A stretch of DNA of 10,590 nucleotides. It comes from Ornithomonoglobus_A sp045537455. GTDB lineage: Bacteria; Bacillota; Clostridia; UBA1381. The position numbers and the translations under genes were made by a program. The DNA lies in the NCBI GenBank assembly GCA_045537455.1, contig JAZSPM010000135.1, positions 1 to 10,590 of the forward strand. The letters run 5' to 3'. The notes below the pieces were generated by a model. The model worked only from the letters and a program-made list of their open reading frames with translations. It ran no database searches and was not told the origin of the DNA. Below, in pieces: positions 1 through 4,017 of this stretch. The stretch's first letter is position 1, and each line of letters begins with the position of its first letter.

Positions 1-56
1 TCTTTTCTTTCTTTTTCTGCTGCCCGTTCTTCGGGACTTAATTTGTACTTCGGCAT
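1..56 (-). CDS. 5' end of an unidentified gene, possibly the gene of an insertion sequence; runs off the left edge
   Basis: On the minus strand an ATG at 56-54 opens a frame that stays open to the window edge (18 codons, beginning MPKYKLSPEERAAEKERK). It is preceded by a strong ribosome binding site, GGAGG, at 69-65 with normal spacing. The visible residues are highly charged and rich in Lys and Glu, and I cannot assign them to a family. The start lies about 55 bases inside a sequence resembling an IS256-type terminal repeat (112-140) and reads inward from it, where a transposase gene would be expected. That is inference only. The ribosome binding site is enclosed in a long hairpin, annotated separately. 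Confidence 0.5.
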   Translation of the reverse strand, partial: MPKYKLSPEERAAEKERK

Positions 57-63
57 AATTAAA

Positions 64-104
64 ACCTCCAAAATGATATTTTTATTATATATCATCTTGG
101 AGGT
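64..104 (-). promoter_or_regulatory. Hairpin that sequesters the ribosome binding site of the left-edge gene
   Basis: Arms 64-79 and 89-104 are inverted repeats around a 9-base loop. The only non-Watson-Crick position (72 against 96) is A against C in plus-strand RNA but U against G in minus-strand RNA, so the helix is complete only in the minus-strand transcript. In that transcript the 3' arm contains the GGAGG ribosome binding site and the 5' arm contains a complementary CCUCC. The hairpin is followed by UUUU, so it could also act as a weak terminator. Several insertion sequences (IS10, IS50, IS200) are known to block translation of read-in transcripts with similar hairpins; applying that here is inference. 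Confidence 0.6.
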
Positions 105-142
105 CTATTCAAGACTTTACACAAAATTTGGGATAGTCTCAA

Positions 143-159
143 GAGTAATAATTTTACTC
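143..159. repeat. Short perfect palindrome between the cotJC break and the IS-like end
   Basis: GAGTAA at 143-148 is the exact inverse complement of TTACTC at 154-159, with a 5-base centre. It sits in about 28 bases (141-168) that read neither as cotJC nor as the IS256-like terminal motif. It could be part of the element's true end, a rearranged target site or chance; six-base arms are weak evidence alone. Confidence 0.35.
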
Positions 160-270
160 AAACAATTTGCCATCCGCACCACCGTACTGAGTTATGATGA
201 TATTAGCTAAACGGGGATTTGGGTTTTTGATTTTAATTGGGAATTCTAAAAATTTATTATAACTGAACAT
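154..270 (-). pseudogene. cotJC: Truncated cotJC, spore coat protein of the manganese-catalase family
   Basis: The frame from ATG at 270-268 gives 38 residues that open with MFSYNKFLEFPIKIKNPNP and run through TQYGGADG. This matches the N-terminus of CotJC, where the motif reads close to EQYGGADGEL and the protein continues to about 190 residues with a catalase-like four-helix domain. Here identity stops at GGADG (about codon 34); four unrelated residues and a TAA follow, so the whole metal-binding domain is missing. The ATG overlaps the cotJB stop as TAATG, and GGAGGG (about 286-281) is the ribosome binding site, so translation signals remain intact. The break lies close to a probable insertion sequence. 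The rest of cotJC may lie on the far side of that element. Confidence 0.85.
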
Positions 271-539
271 TATTTATTACCCTCCTTTTCCCATGGCCAT
301 GGTGAATCAAGCCAGTTAAACGAATCCTGAGATGCTGTATTAAAGGCTGACAGAGGACCGTATTCTTTTTCGTATTCACATTTCAGAGCTTTTGTTTTTG
401 AAACAAATTCTTTAAACATTTCAAACGCTTTTTTATCTTTTGGATGAGTATCAAGATATAAAAGCATATCATATGCTGCAAAATTGTAGCACTGAATTTG
501 TTTTAGCAAATCAAGCTTTGAATCAGGTTTTAGTTCCAT
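270..539 (-). CDS. cotJB: Spore coat protein CotJB
   Basis: This 89-residue protein has the CotJB hallmarks: an N-terminal helical part with LYLDTHP (residues 27-33), a central charged segment, YGPLS (60-64), and the typical C-terminus WLDSPWPWE (76-84). The length is usual for the family (about 87 residues). CotJB is a small spore-coat component made in the mother cell under sigma-E in Bacillus subtilis, encoded between cotJA and cotJC and needed with them for coat incorporation. Its start codon overlaps the cotJA stop as TGATG, with a strong AGGAGG-type site just upstream, and its stop overlaps the start of cotJC. Both overlaps point to translational coupling. The gene itself appears intact although its downstream partner is broken. 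Confidence 0.93.
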   Translation of the reverse strand: MELKPDSKLDLLKQIQCYNFAAYDMLLYLDTHPKDKKAFEMFKEFVSKTKALKCEYEKEYGPLSAFNTASQDSFNWLDSPWPWEKEGNK

Positions 540-709
540 CAGCTTATTCCTCCTTTATCCTTGCATATTTTGCCGTACTCACAGATGTTGAGGTCAAGCT
601 CAGGAAACAGTGAGCCTTGTTCGAGCGCTTTGCATGGGTCGTAGGTGCATTCAAGCTCCTGAACCGGAACAAAAGCGTATCCGACACAAGCACAACAGTT
701 GTTTTCCAT
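539..709 (-). CDS. cotJA: Spore coat associated protein CotJA
   Basis: The 56-residue product contains YAFVPVQELECTYDPCKALE followed by GSLFPELDLN, the CotJA pattern of a VPxQ motif, a YDP-type segment and a FPxLDL motif. The start is ATG at 709-707, because GGAGTGATT lies immediately upstream at a good distance and similarity begins there. The frame is open further upstream to 853, but that part has no CotJA-like sequence and includes a leader hairpin. The N-terminus is Cys-rich (CCAC), and further Cys residues occur at 21, 26, 43 and 48. CotJA is a spore-coat component linked to CotJC. It overlaps cotJB by one base. I found no convincing sigma-E promoter, although a CATAATAT element occurs on the minus strand at 767-760. 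Confidence 0.88.
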   Translation of the reverse strand: MENNCCACVGYAFVPVQELECTYDPCKALEQGSLFPELDLNICEYGKICKDKGGIS

Positions 710-729
710 ATAATCACTCCTAAATTTAA

Positions 730-757
730 TATTACAGGAATAAAAGCTCCTGTAATA
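730..757 (-). promoter_or_regulatory. Perfect 10-bp hairpin in the cotJ operon leader
   Basis: TATTACAGGA at 730-739 is inversely complementary to TCCTGTAATA at 748-757, with an 8-base loop. It ends about 20 bases upstream of the cotJA start and leaves the cotJA ribosome binding site free. Neither strand has a run of T after the stem, so it is not an obvious terminator. It may be an RNA-stabilising leader structure or an operator palindrome; the sequence does not decide. Confidence 0.4.
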
Positions 758-865
758 ACATATTATGTAGTTTGAGAGTTTTTTGTGTTGCAGATGAGTA
801 AGTTTTTTTGGAACAAATGCACAAAGAACTACAAAGCAGAAAAAAGTTCCCATATTGTAGATTTT

Positions 866-872
866 TGGCGAA
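866..872 (+). promoter_or_regulatory. Possible Spo0A binding site (0A box)
   Basis: TGGCGAA fits the 0A-box core TGNCGAA and sits in the wider context TTTTTGGCGAAAAA. It lies between a sporulation operon (cotJ) and a gene for a Spo0A-like DNA-binding domain, so it could be bound by Spo0A or by the small protein itself. One six-position match in 315 bases is expected by chance fairly often, so confidence is low. Confidence 0.3.
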
Positions 873-961
873 AAACGGCGTTTTAAAGGGAAGAAATTTT
901 TAAAATTACGCCTAATTTGCTGGGTTGTTTTTCAATGTTGCATATAATTGACCAAATTATA

Positions 962-990
962 TTGAAAAATATCTCCTGTAAAATTATAAT
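962..990 (+). promoter_or_regulatory. Sigma-A promoter for the Spo0A-like gene
   Basis: TTGAAA (962-967) and TATAAT (985-990) are separated by exactly 17 bases. The predicted start near 997 gives a leader of about 28 bases that carries the AGGAG ribosome binding site at 1011-1015. A vegetative-type promoter here suggests transcription before or independently of the sporulation sigma factors. Confidence 0.72.
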
Positions 991-1024
991 AAATATTGAA
1001 ATTTTTAGATAGGAGAATAAGAAT

Positions 1025-1366
1025 TTGAGAAACGTTATACCTTATGCAGAACGGTGGATATTGGAATATATGTATAAAGCAGGGATGCCAATACATTTAA
1101 AGGGTGCAGATTACATATGTGGGGCAACTAAGATGAATTTAAAGGGGACGGAAAAATTAATAGCAGTATATTATTATCTGGCAAAGCAGCACAATACAAC
1201 AGAAATGTGTATTGAAAGAGATATACGGCACTGTATTGAATCGGCATGGAATAAAAACAGAGAAGCTTTTTGCAGAGTTTTTGGAGAAAGATACAGTCAA
1301 AGTCGCCCTACAAACAAAGAATTCATATGTATTCTCAGCTATAAAGTCAGAATGCGAATTATATAA
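1025..1366 (+). CDS. Stand-alone Spo0A-type DNA-binding domain protein (no receiver domain)
   Basis: The 113-residue product matches the C-terminal effector domain of the sporulation master regulator Spo0A along its whole length. GMPIHLKGADYI (20-31) corresponds to GVPAHIKGYxYL; AKQHNTTEMCIERDIRHCIE (53-72) to AKKFNTTxSRVERAIRHAIE; SAWNK (73-77) to VAWSR; RPTNKEF (94-100) to KPTNSEF. The segment that recognises 0A boxes is therefore present, but the N-terminal phosphoacceptor receiver is absent. The start is TTG at 1025, 9 bases after AGGAG, and no receiver-like frame lies upstream. The linker around residues 31-50 is about four residues shorter than in Spo0A. Likely role: a small DNA-binding regulator that competes with, or acts in parallel to, Spo0A on sporulation genes. 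Family membership is seen in the sequence; the role is inferred. Confidence 0.82.
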   Translation: MRNVIPYAERWILEYMYKAGMPIHLKGADYICGATKMNLKGTEKLIAVYYYLAKQHNTTEMCIERDIRHCIESAWNKNREAFCRVFGERYSQSRPTNKEFICILSYKVRMRII

Positions 1367-1380
1367 GAAAACTCAATTAT

Positions 1381-1410
1381 GTATTAAAATCAAGTAATAA
1401 GGTAAAAATA
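1381..1410 (+). promoter_or_regulatory. Probable forespore (sigma-F type) promoter of sleB
   Basis: GTATT (1381-1385) and GGTAAAAATA (1401-1410) are exactly 15 bases apart. The -10 element fits the Bacillus sigma-F consensus GGNRANAHTR at every position, and the -35 element matches GYATA in four of five. It sits about 40 bases before the sleB start. Forespore expression is known for sleB (sigma-G in B. subtilis), and sigma-F and sigma-G recognise overlapping sites. Confidence 0.55.
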
Positions 1411-1451
1411 GGATTGCATATTAAAGACAAGAAAGGATTTGTTTGTAAATT

Positions 1452-2096
1452 ATGAGATTTATAAAGTATATAATTGCGATTTCTGTTTTGATTATTTCTT
1501 TCGGTAATACAGAAGCTTTTGCTTTATCGAAGATTGGTTCGAGAGGGCAGGAGGTAATTAATATTCAGACAAGACTTAAAAACTGGGATTATTACCATTA
1601 TAATGTTGATGGAATTTACGGATGGCGTACAGCGGAGGCTGTAAAAAAGTTTCAGCGAAAGCACGGTCTTACACCCGATGGAATATGCGGAAATGCAACT
1701 CTTGCAAAAATCGGACTCCCGACCTCTTCCGCTTCATCAAATTCATCAAACGACCACACATTGCTGGCAATGGTGATAAACGGCGAGGCGAGGGGAGAGT
1801 CGTATGAAGGTCAGGTGGCTGTAGGGGCTGTTGTTTTAAACCGTGTCAGACATTCTTCATTCCCAAATACTATAGCGGGAGTAATTTATCAGCAAGGTGC
1901 ATTTACTGCGGTATCAGACGGTCAGATAAATAAGCCTATACAAGAATCGTGCTTTAAAGCAGCAACAGATGCCCTGAACGGCTGGGATCCTTCGGGCGGT
2001 GCAATATACTATTATAATCCTGCAACGGCAACAAGCTCATGGATATGGTCAAGACCTGTTATAAAGCAAATAGGAAAACACGTTTTTTGTAAATAA
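1452..2096 (+). CDS. sleB: SleB-type spore cortex-lytic enzyme (cell wall hydrolase)
   Basis: The 214-residue protein has three parts. Residues 1-24 form a signal peptide (basic start, hydrophobic core, small residues at FA). Residues 31-88 are a PG_binding_1 domain with the features RGQEVxxxQ, DGIYGxRTAEAVKKFQ and GLTPDG. Residues 103-214 are a SleB/CwlJ (Hydrolase_2) domain with NGEARGESYEGQVAVGAVVLN, then GAFTAVSDGQI and GGAIYYYNPATATSSWIWSR. E112 in the GEARGE motif is the expected catalytic glutamate. SleB is exported from the forespore, stored in the dormant spore, and on germination cleaves muramic-lactam cortex peptidoglycan as a lytic transglycosylase. The length is shorter than Bacillus SleB because the linker is short (about 90-102). 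The ribosome binding site AGGA is rather far (14 bases) from the ATG. A related hydrolase such as CwlJ is excluded by the peptidoglycan-binding domain. Confidence 0.92.
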   Translation: MRFIKYIIAISVLIISFGNTEAFALSKIGSRGQEVINIQTRLKNWDYYHYNVDGIYGWRTAEAVKKFQRKHGLTPDGICGNATLAKIGLPTSSASSNSSNDHTLLAMVINGEARGESYEGQVAVGAVVLNRVRHSSFPNTIAGVIYQQGAFTAVSDGQINKPIQESCFKAATDALNGWDPSGGAIYYYNPATATSSWIWSRPVIKQIGKHVFCK

Positions 2097-2104
2097 TTTA
2101 GATA

Positions 2105-2148
2105 CATTACTGTTTTATATATGTTTTTTTGTGAGTTTTACAGTAATG
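2105..2148. repeat. Inverted repeat with a long loop after sleB
   Basis: CATTACTGT (2105-2113) is inversely complementary to ACAGTAATG (2140-2148) across a 26-base, T-rich loop. It follows the sleB stop by a few bases, and only a weak CTTAAAA follows it. It may be a poor or degenerate terminator. A T-run inside the loop (2124-2130) is in the wrong place for a standard intrinsic terminator. Confidence 0.3.
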
Positions 2149-2160
2149 CTTAAAAACGTA

Positions 2161-2189
2161 TTGACAAAGCATGGAATTTAATGTATAAT
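2161..2189 (+). promoter_or_regulatory. Consensus sigma-A promoter of the nifS-nifU operon
   Basis: TTGACA (2161-2166) and TATAAT (2184-2189) match both consensus hexamers exactly with an ideal 17-base spacer. The expected start is near 2196, giving a leader of about 60 bases. So strong a promoter suggests that regulation is by repression, for which the adjacent palindrome is a candidate site. Confidence 0.85.
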
Positions 2190-2201
2190 ATATATCAGAA
2201 C

Positions 2202-2221
2202 ATATGAATGATTATTCATAT
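2202..2221. promoter_or_regulatory. Operator-like palindrome at the start of the nifS transcript
   Basis: ATATGAAT (2202-2209) is repeated in inverse at ATTCATAT (2214-2221) with a 4-base centre. The perfect 8+8 dyad lies just after the predicted +1 of a very strong promoter, a usual place for a repressor site. In many Firmicutes an Rrf2/IscR-like regulator controls iron-sulfur genes, but no such gene is in the window and the sequence was not matched to a known site. Confidence 0.45.
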
Positions 2222-2259
2222 ATTTGACAATACATTAAAATCGAATGGAGATGAGAGAT

Positions 2260-3447
2260 ATGAATGTATATATGGATAATAATGCAACGACCTGCATGAA
2301 GCCGGAAGTTGTTGAGGTTATGAAACCGTATTTTATAGATATATTCGGCAATGCGTCCTCAAAGTTCTATGACATAGGACGCAATGCTTCGCAAGAGCTT
2401 TTACAGATGCGTGAGCGTGTAGCAAAGTGTATAGGGGCTGAAAAGGCTAATGAGATATATTTTACAGGCTCAGGCTGTGAGGCTGATAACTGGGCGATAA
2501 AAGGAATTGCTTTTGCAAATAAAGGGAGAGGAAACCATATAATAACGTCAAAAATAGAACATCATGCGATATTAAACACCTGTGAATTTCTTGAAAAGCA
2601 TGGATTTGAGGTAACATATCTTGATGTTGACGAGTATGGCTTTGTAAATCCTCAAAAGCTTGAGGAAGCAATAACGGAAAATACAATTCTTATAAGCATA
2701 ATGACAGCAAATAATGAAATTGGAACGATTCAGCCTATTAAGGAAATCGGAACGATTGCTAAAAAGCATAAGATTATCTTCCATACTGACGCAGTTCAGG
2801 CTATAGGACATATGGAAATTGACGTAAAAGAGTTAGGTGTCGATATGCTTTCAATGTCTGCTCATAAGTTCCACGGACCAAAAGGAGTAGGGGTACTGTA
2901 TATAAGAAACGGTGTAAAGATAGAGAACCTTATTCATGGCGGCGGTCAGGAAAGAGGAAAGAGAGCTGCAACAGAGAATCTTGCAGGAATTGCAGGTCTG
3001 ACAAAAGCCCTTGAACTTGCAACGGAAAATCTTGAAAAGAATGTGGCTTATATGACTGAAAAGCGTGATAAGCTGATAAAAGGTATTCAGGAAAGAATTC
3101 CTTATGCAAAGCTGAACGGTGCAGTTAACGAAGGACGTCTTTGCAATAATGTAAATTTCTCGTTTAAATATATAGAAGGTGAGTCAATACTTATGATGCT
3201 TGATATGTATAATATTGCAGCATCAACTGGAAGTGCCTGTGCGTCAGGCTCGTTGGATCCGTCTCATGTTCTTTTAGCAATAGGCTTACCGCATGAGATT
3301 GCTCACGGTTCACTAAGATTAAGCCTTAGTGAAGATACAACAGATGAGGAAATAGAATATGTATTTGAAGTTCTTCCTCAGATAATACAAAGATTAAGAG
3401 ATATGTCTCCTCTTTATGAAGAGGTATTAAAAAACGGAAAGGAATGA
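2260..3447 (+). CDS. nifS: Cysteine desulfurase, NifS/IscS family
   Basis: A fold-type I PLP enzyme that takes sulfur from L-cysteine as an enzyme-bound persulfide, yields alanine, and passes the sulfur to a scaffold for iron-sulfur cluster building. Starting at ATG 2260 it has 395 residues, usual for the family. The N-terminal MDNNATT motif, EHHAIL with the PLP-stacking His (101-102), HTDAVQAIGH (D177, Q180), SAHKFHGPKGVG with the Schiff-base Lys at K203, and STGSACASG with the persulfide Cys at C327 are all present. The short loop around C327 marks the group I NifS/IscS class rather than SufS. In-frame ATGs at 2245 and 2251 are rejected because GGAG at 2247-2250 is well placed only for 2260. 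nifU follows 6 bases after its stop, so the two are co-transcribed. Confidence 0.95.
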   Translation: MNVYMDNNATTCMKPEVVEVMKPYFIDIFGNASSKFYDIGRNASQELLQMRERVAKCIGAEKANEIYFTGSGCEADNWAIKGIAFANKGRGNHIITSKIEHHAILNTCEFLEKHGFEVTYLDVDEYGFVNPQKLEEAITENTILISIMTANNEIGTIQPIKEIGTIAKKHKIIFHTDAVQAIGHMEIDVKELGVDMLSMSAHKFHGPKGVGVLYIRNGVKIENLIHGGGQERGKRAATENLAGIAGLTKALELATENLEKNVAYMTEKRDKLIKGIQERIPYAKLNGAVNEGRLCNNVNFSFKYIEGESILMMLDMYNIAASTGSACASGSLDPSHVLLAIGLPHEIAHGSLRLSLSEDTTDEEIEYVFEVLPQIIQRLRDMSPLYEEVLKNGKE

Positions 3448-3453
3448 TGAATA

Positions 3454-3885
3454 ATGTACAGTGAAAAAGTAATGGATCATTTTGCTCATCCGAGAAATGT
3501 CGGCGAGATAGAAAATGCAAATGCAGTTGGCGAAGTAGGTAATGCAAAATGCGGAGATATAATGAAAATTTACATGGATATTGAAGATAATATCATAAAG
3601 GATGTAAAGTTCAAGACGTTTGGATGCGGGGCGGCTATAGCTACAAGCTCAATGGCAACGGAAATGGTTAAGGGAAAGACAGTTGACGAGGCACTTCAGC
3701 TTACGAATAAGGCTGTTATGGATGCTCTTGACGGACTTCCGCCTGAAAAAATACATTGCTCAGTTCTTGCGGAGGAAGCTATTGCATCAGCAATACAGGA
3801 TTATAAAAAGAGAATGGGCATAGAAGATGAATCAAAGCACAAAAACTGCAATGGCTGCTGTAAAACGTGCCGTTCTGCAGAATGA
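3454..3885 (+). CDS. nifU: NifU/IscU-type iron-sulfur cluster scaffold with a Cys-rich tail
   Basis: The 143-residue protein is the scaffold on which NifS-derived sulfur and iron are assembled. It begins with the family signature MYSEKVMDHFAHPRNVG and carries the three cluster cysteines C33 (AKCGD, with the conserved D35), C58 (FGCGAA) and C102 (KIHCSVLAEEAI). It therefore corresponds to IscU or the N-terminal domain of NifU. The 2Fe-2S and C-terminal Nfu domains of nitrogen-fixation NifU are missing, so a general role rather than a nitrogenase role is likely. After the domain (about residue 123) a short tail holds four more cysteines, C132, C135, C136 and C139, as CNGCCKTC. The ribosome binding site GGAAAGGAA overlaps the end of nifS. 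A strong terminator follows. Confidence 0.93.
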   Translation: MYSEKVMDHFAHPRNVGEIENANAVGEVGNAKCGDIMKIYMDIEDNIIKDVKFKTFGCGAAIATSSMATEMVKGKTVDEALQLTNKAVMDALDGLPPEKIHCSVLAEEAIASAIQDYKKRMGIEDESKHKNCNGCCKTCRSAE

Positions 3886-3893
3886 TATGAAAC

Positions 3894-3927
3894 AATGAGG
3901 ACGAAAAGTCCTCATTATTTTTTCTTT
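3894..3927 (+). terminator. Intrinsic terminator of the nifS-nifU operon
   Basis: AATGAGGAC (3894-3902) pairs perfectly with GTCCTCATT (3908-3916) around a GAAAA loop and is followed by a T-rich run at 3918-3927. It ends the nifSU unit before the pyrH promoter begins at 3959. Confidence 0.92.
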
Positions 3928-3958
3928 AATATAAGCTTTCAAAATAATAAATAAACCA

Positions 3959-3987
3959 TTGACATTTTTACAAATTAATAGTATAAT
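3959..3987 (+). promoter_or_regulatory. Consensus sigma-A promoter of the pyrH-to-aroQ operon
   Basis: TTGACA (3959-3964) and TATAAT (3982-3987) are both exact, with a 17-base spacer. A second TATAAT at 3991-3996 is less well spaced. Transcription should start near 3994, leaving a short leader with AGGAGG at 4005-4010. No other promoter of this quality was seen downstream, so this one probably drives the whole housekeeping cluster. Confidence 0.87.
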
Positions 3988-4017
3988 AATTATAATACTA
4001 TATTAGGAGGAAGATAC

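Larger units (their letters stand above)
1..140 (-). mobile_element. Probable terminus of an insertion sequence, IS256-like, extending past the left edge
   Basis: Read on the minus strand, 140-112 begins GAGACTATCCC and continues into AAATTTTGTGTAAAGTC. The TTGTGTAAA core resembles the inner part of IS256-family terminal repeats as I remember them. Inward of it come a short leader with a translation-blocking hairpin and the start of a gene reading away from the end. Outward of it lies a cotJC gene whose reading frame breaks off. This layout fits an insertion that interrupted cotJC. The family, the exact outer boundary and the target duplication cannot be fixed because the other end is outside the window. 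Confidence 0.42.
710..1024. other. Divergent intergenic region between cotJA and the Spo0A-like gene
   Basis: These 315 bases contain no convincing gene. From the cotJA side they hold the ribosome binding site, a leader hairpin (730-757), an AT-rich stretch, a possible 0A box (866-872), a consensus sigma-A promoter pointing right (962-990) and the AGGAG ribosome binding site (1011-1015) of the gene at 1025. A short imperfect symmetry, AAAACGGCGTTTT, lies just right of the 0A-like site. The promoter for the cotJ operon should lie in the left half but could not be placed with confidence. Confidence 0.7.

Noticed and set aside
732..761. A nine-codon minus-strand frame (MLLQELLFL) overlapping the cotJ leader hairpin, as a leader peptide
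   Set aside because: It has no ribosome binding site and no regulatory codon pattern; it is most likely chance in AT-rich DNA.
760..767. Sigma-E -10 element CATAATAT for the cotJ operon on the minus strand
   Set aside because: Six of eight positions fit CATACAHT, but no -35 element occurs at the right distance, and the start would fall within the hairpin.
710..853. Upstream extension of the cotJA frame to an ATG at 853
   Set aside because: The 48 extra residues have no CotJA-like sequence, include the leader hairpin region, and the internal ATG at 709 has a strong ribosome binding site.
1212..1397. Second open frame inside and beyond the Spo0A-like gene, as a frameshifted continuation
   Set aside because: The Spo0A similarity continues to the end in the 1025 frame (RPTNKEF near its C-terminus), so no frameshift is needed and the other frame resembles nothing.
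1415..1420. TGCATA as a sigma-G -35 element for sleB
   Set aside because: No CATNNTA-type -10 element follows at 14-18 bases; the sigma-F type pair just upstream is clearly better.
2105..2148. Intrinsic terminator of sleB
   Set aside because: The loop is 26 bases and there is no T-run after the stem; it is listed only as an inverted repeat.
2245..2259. nifS start at the ATG at 2245 or 2251
   Set aside because: No ribosome binding site precedes them, while GGAG at 2247-2250 is correctly placed for ATG 2260 and the family N-terminus begins there.
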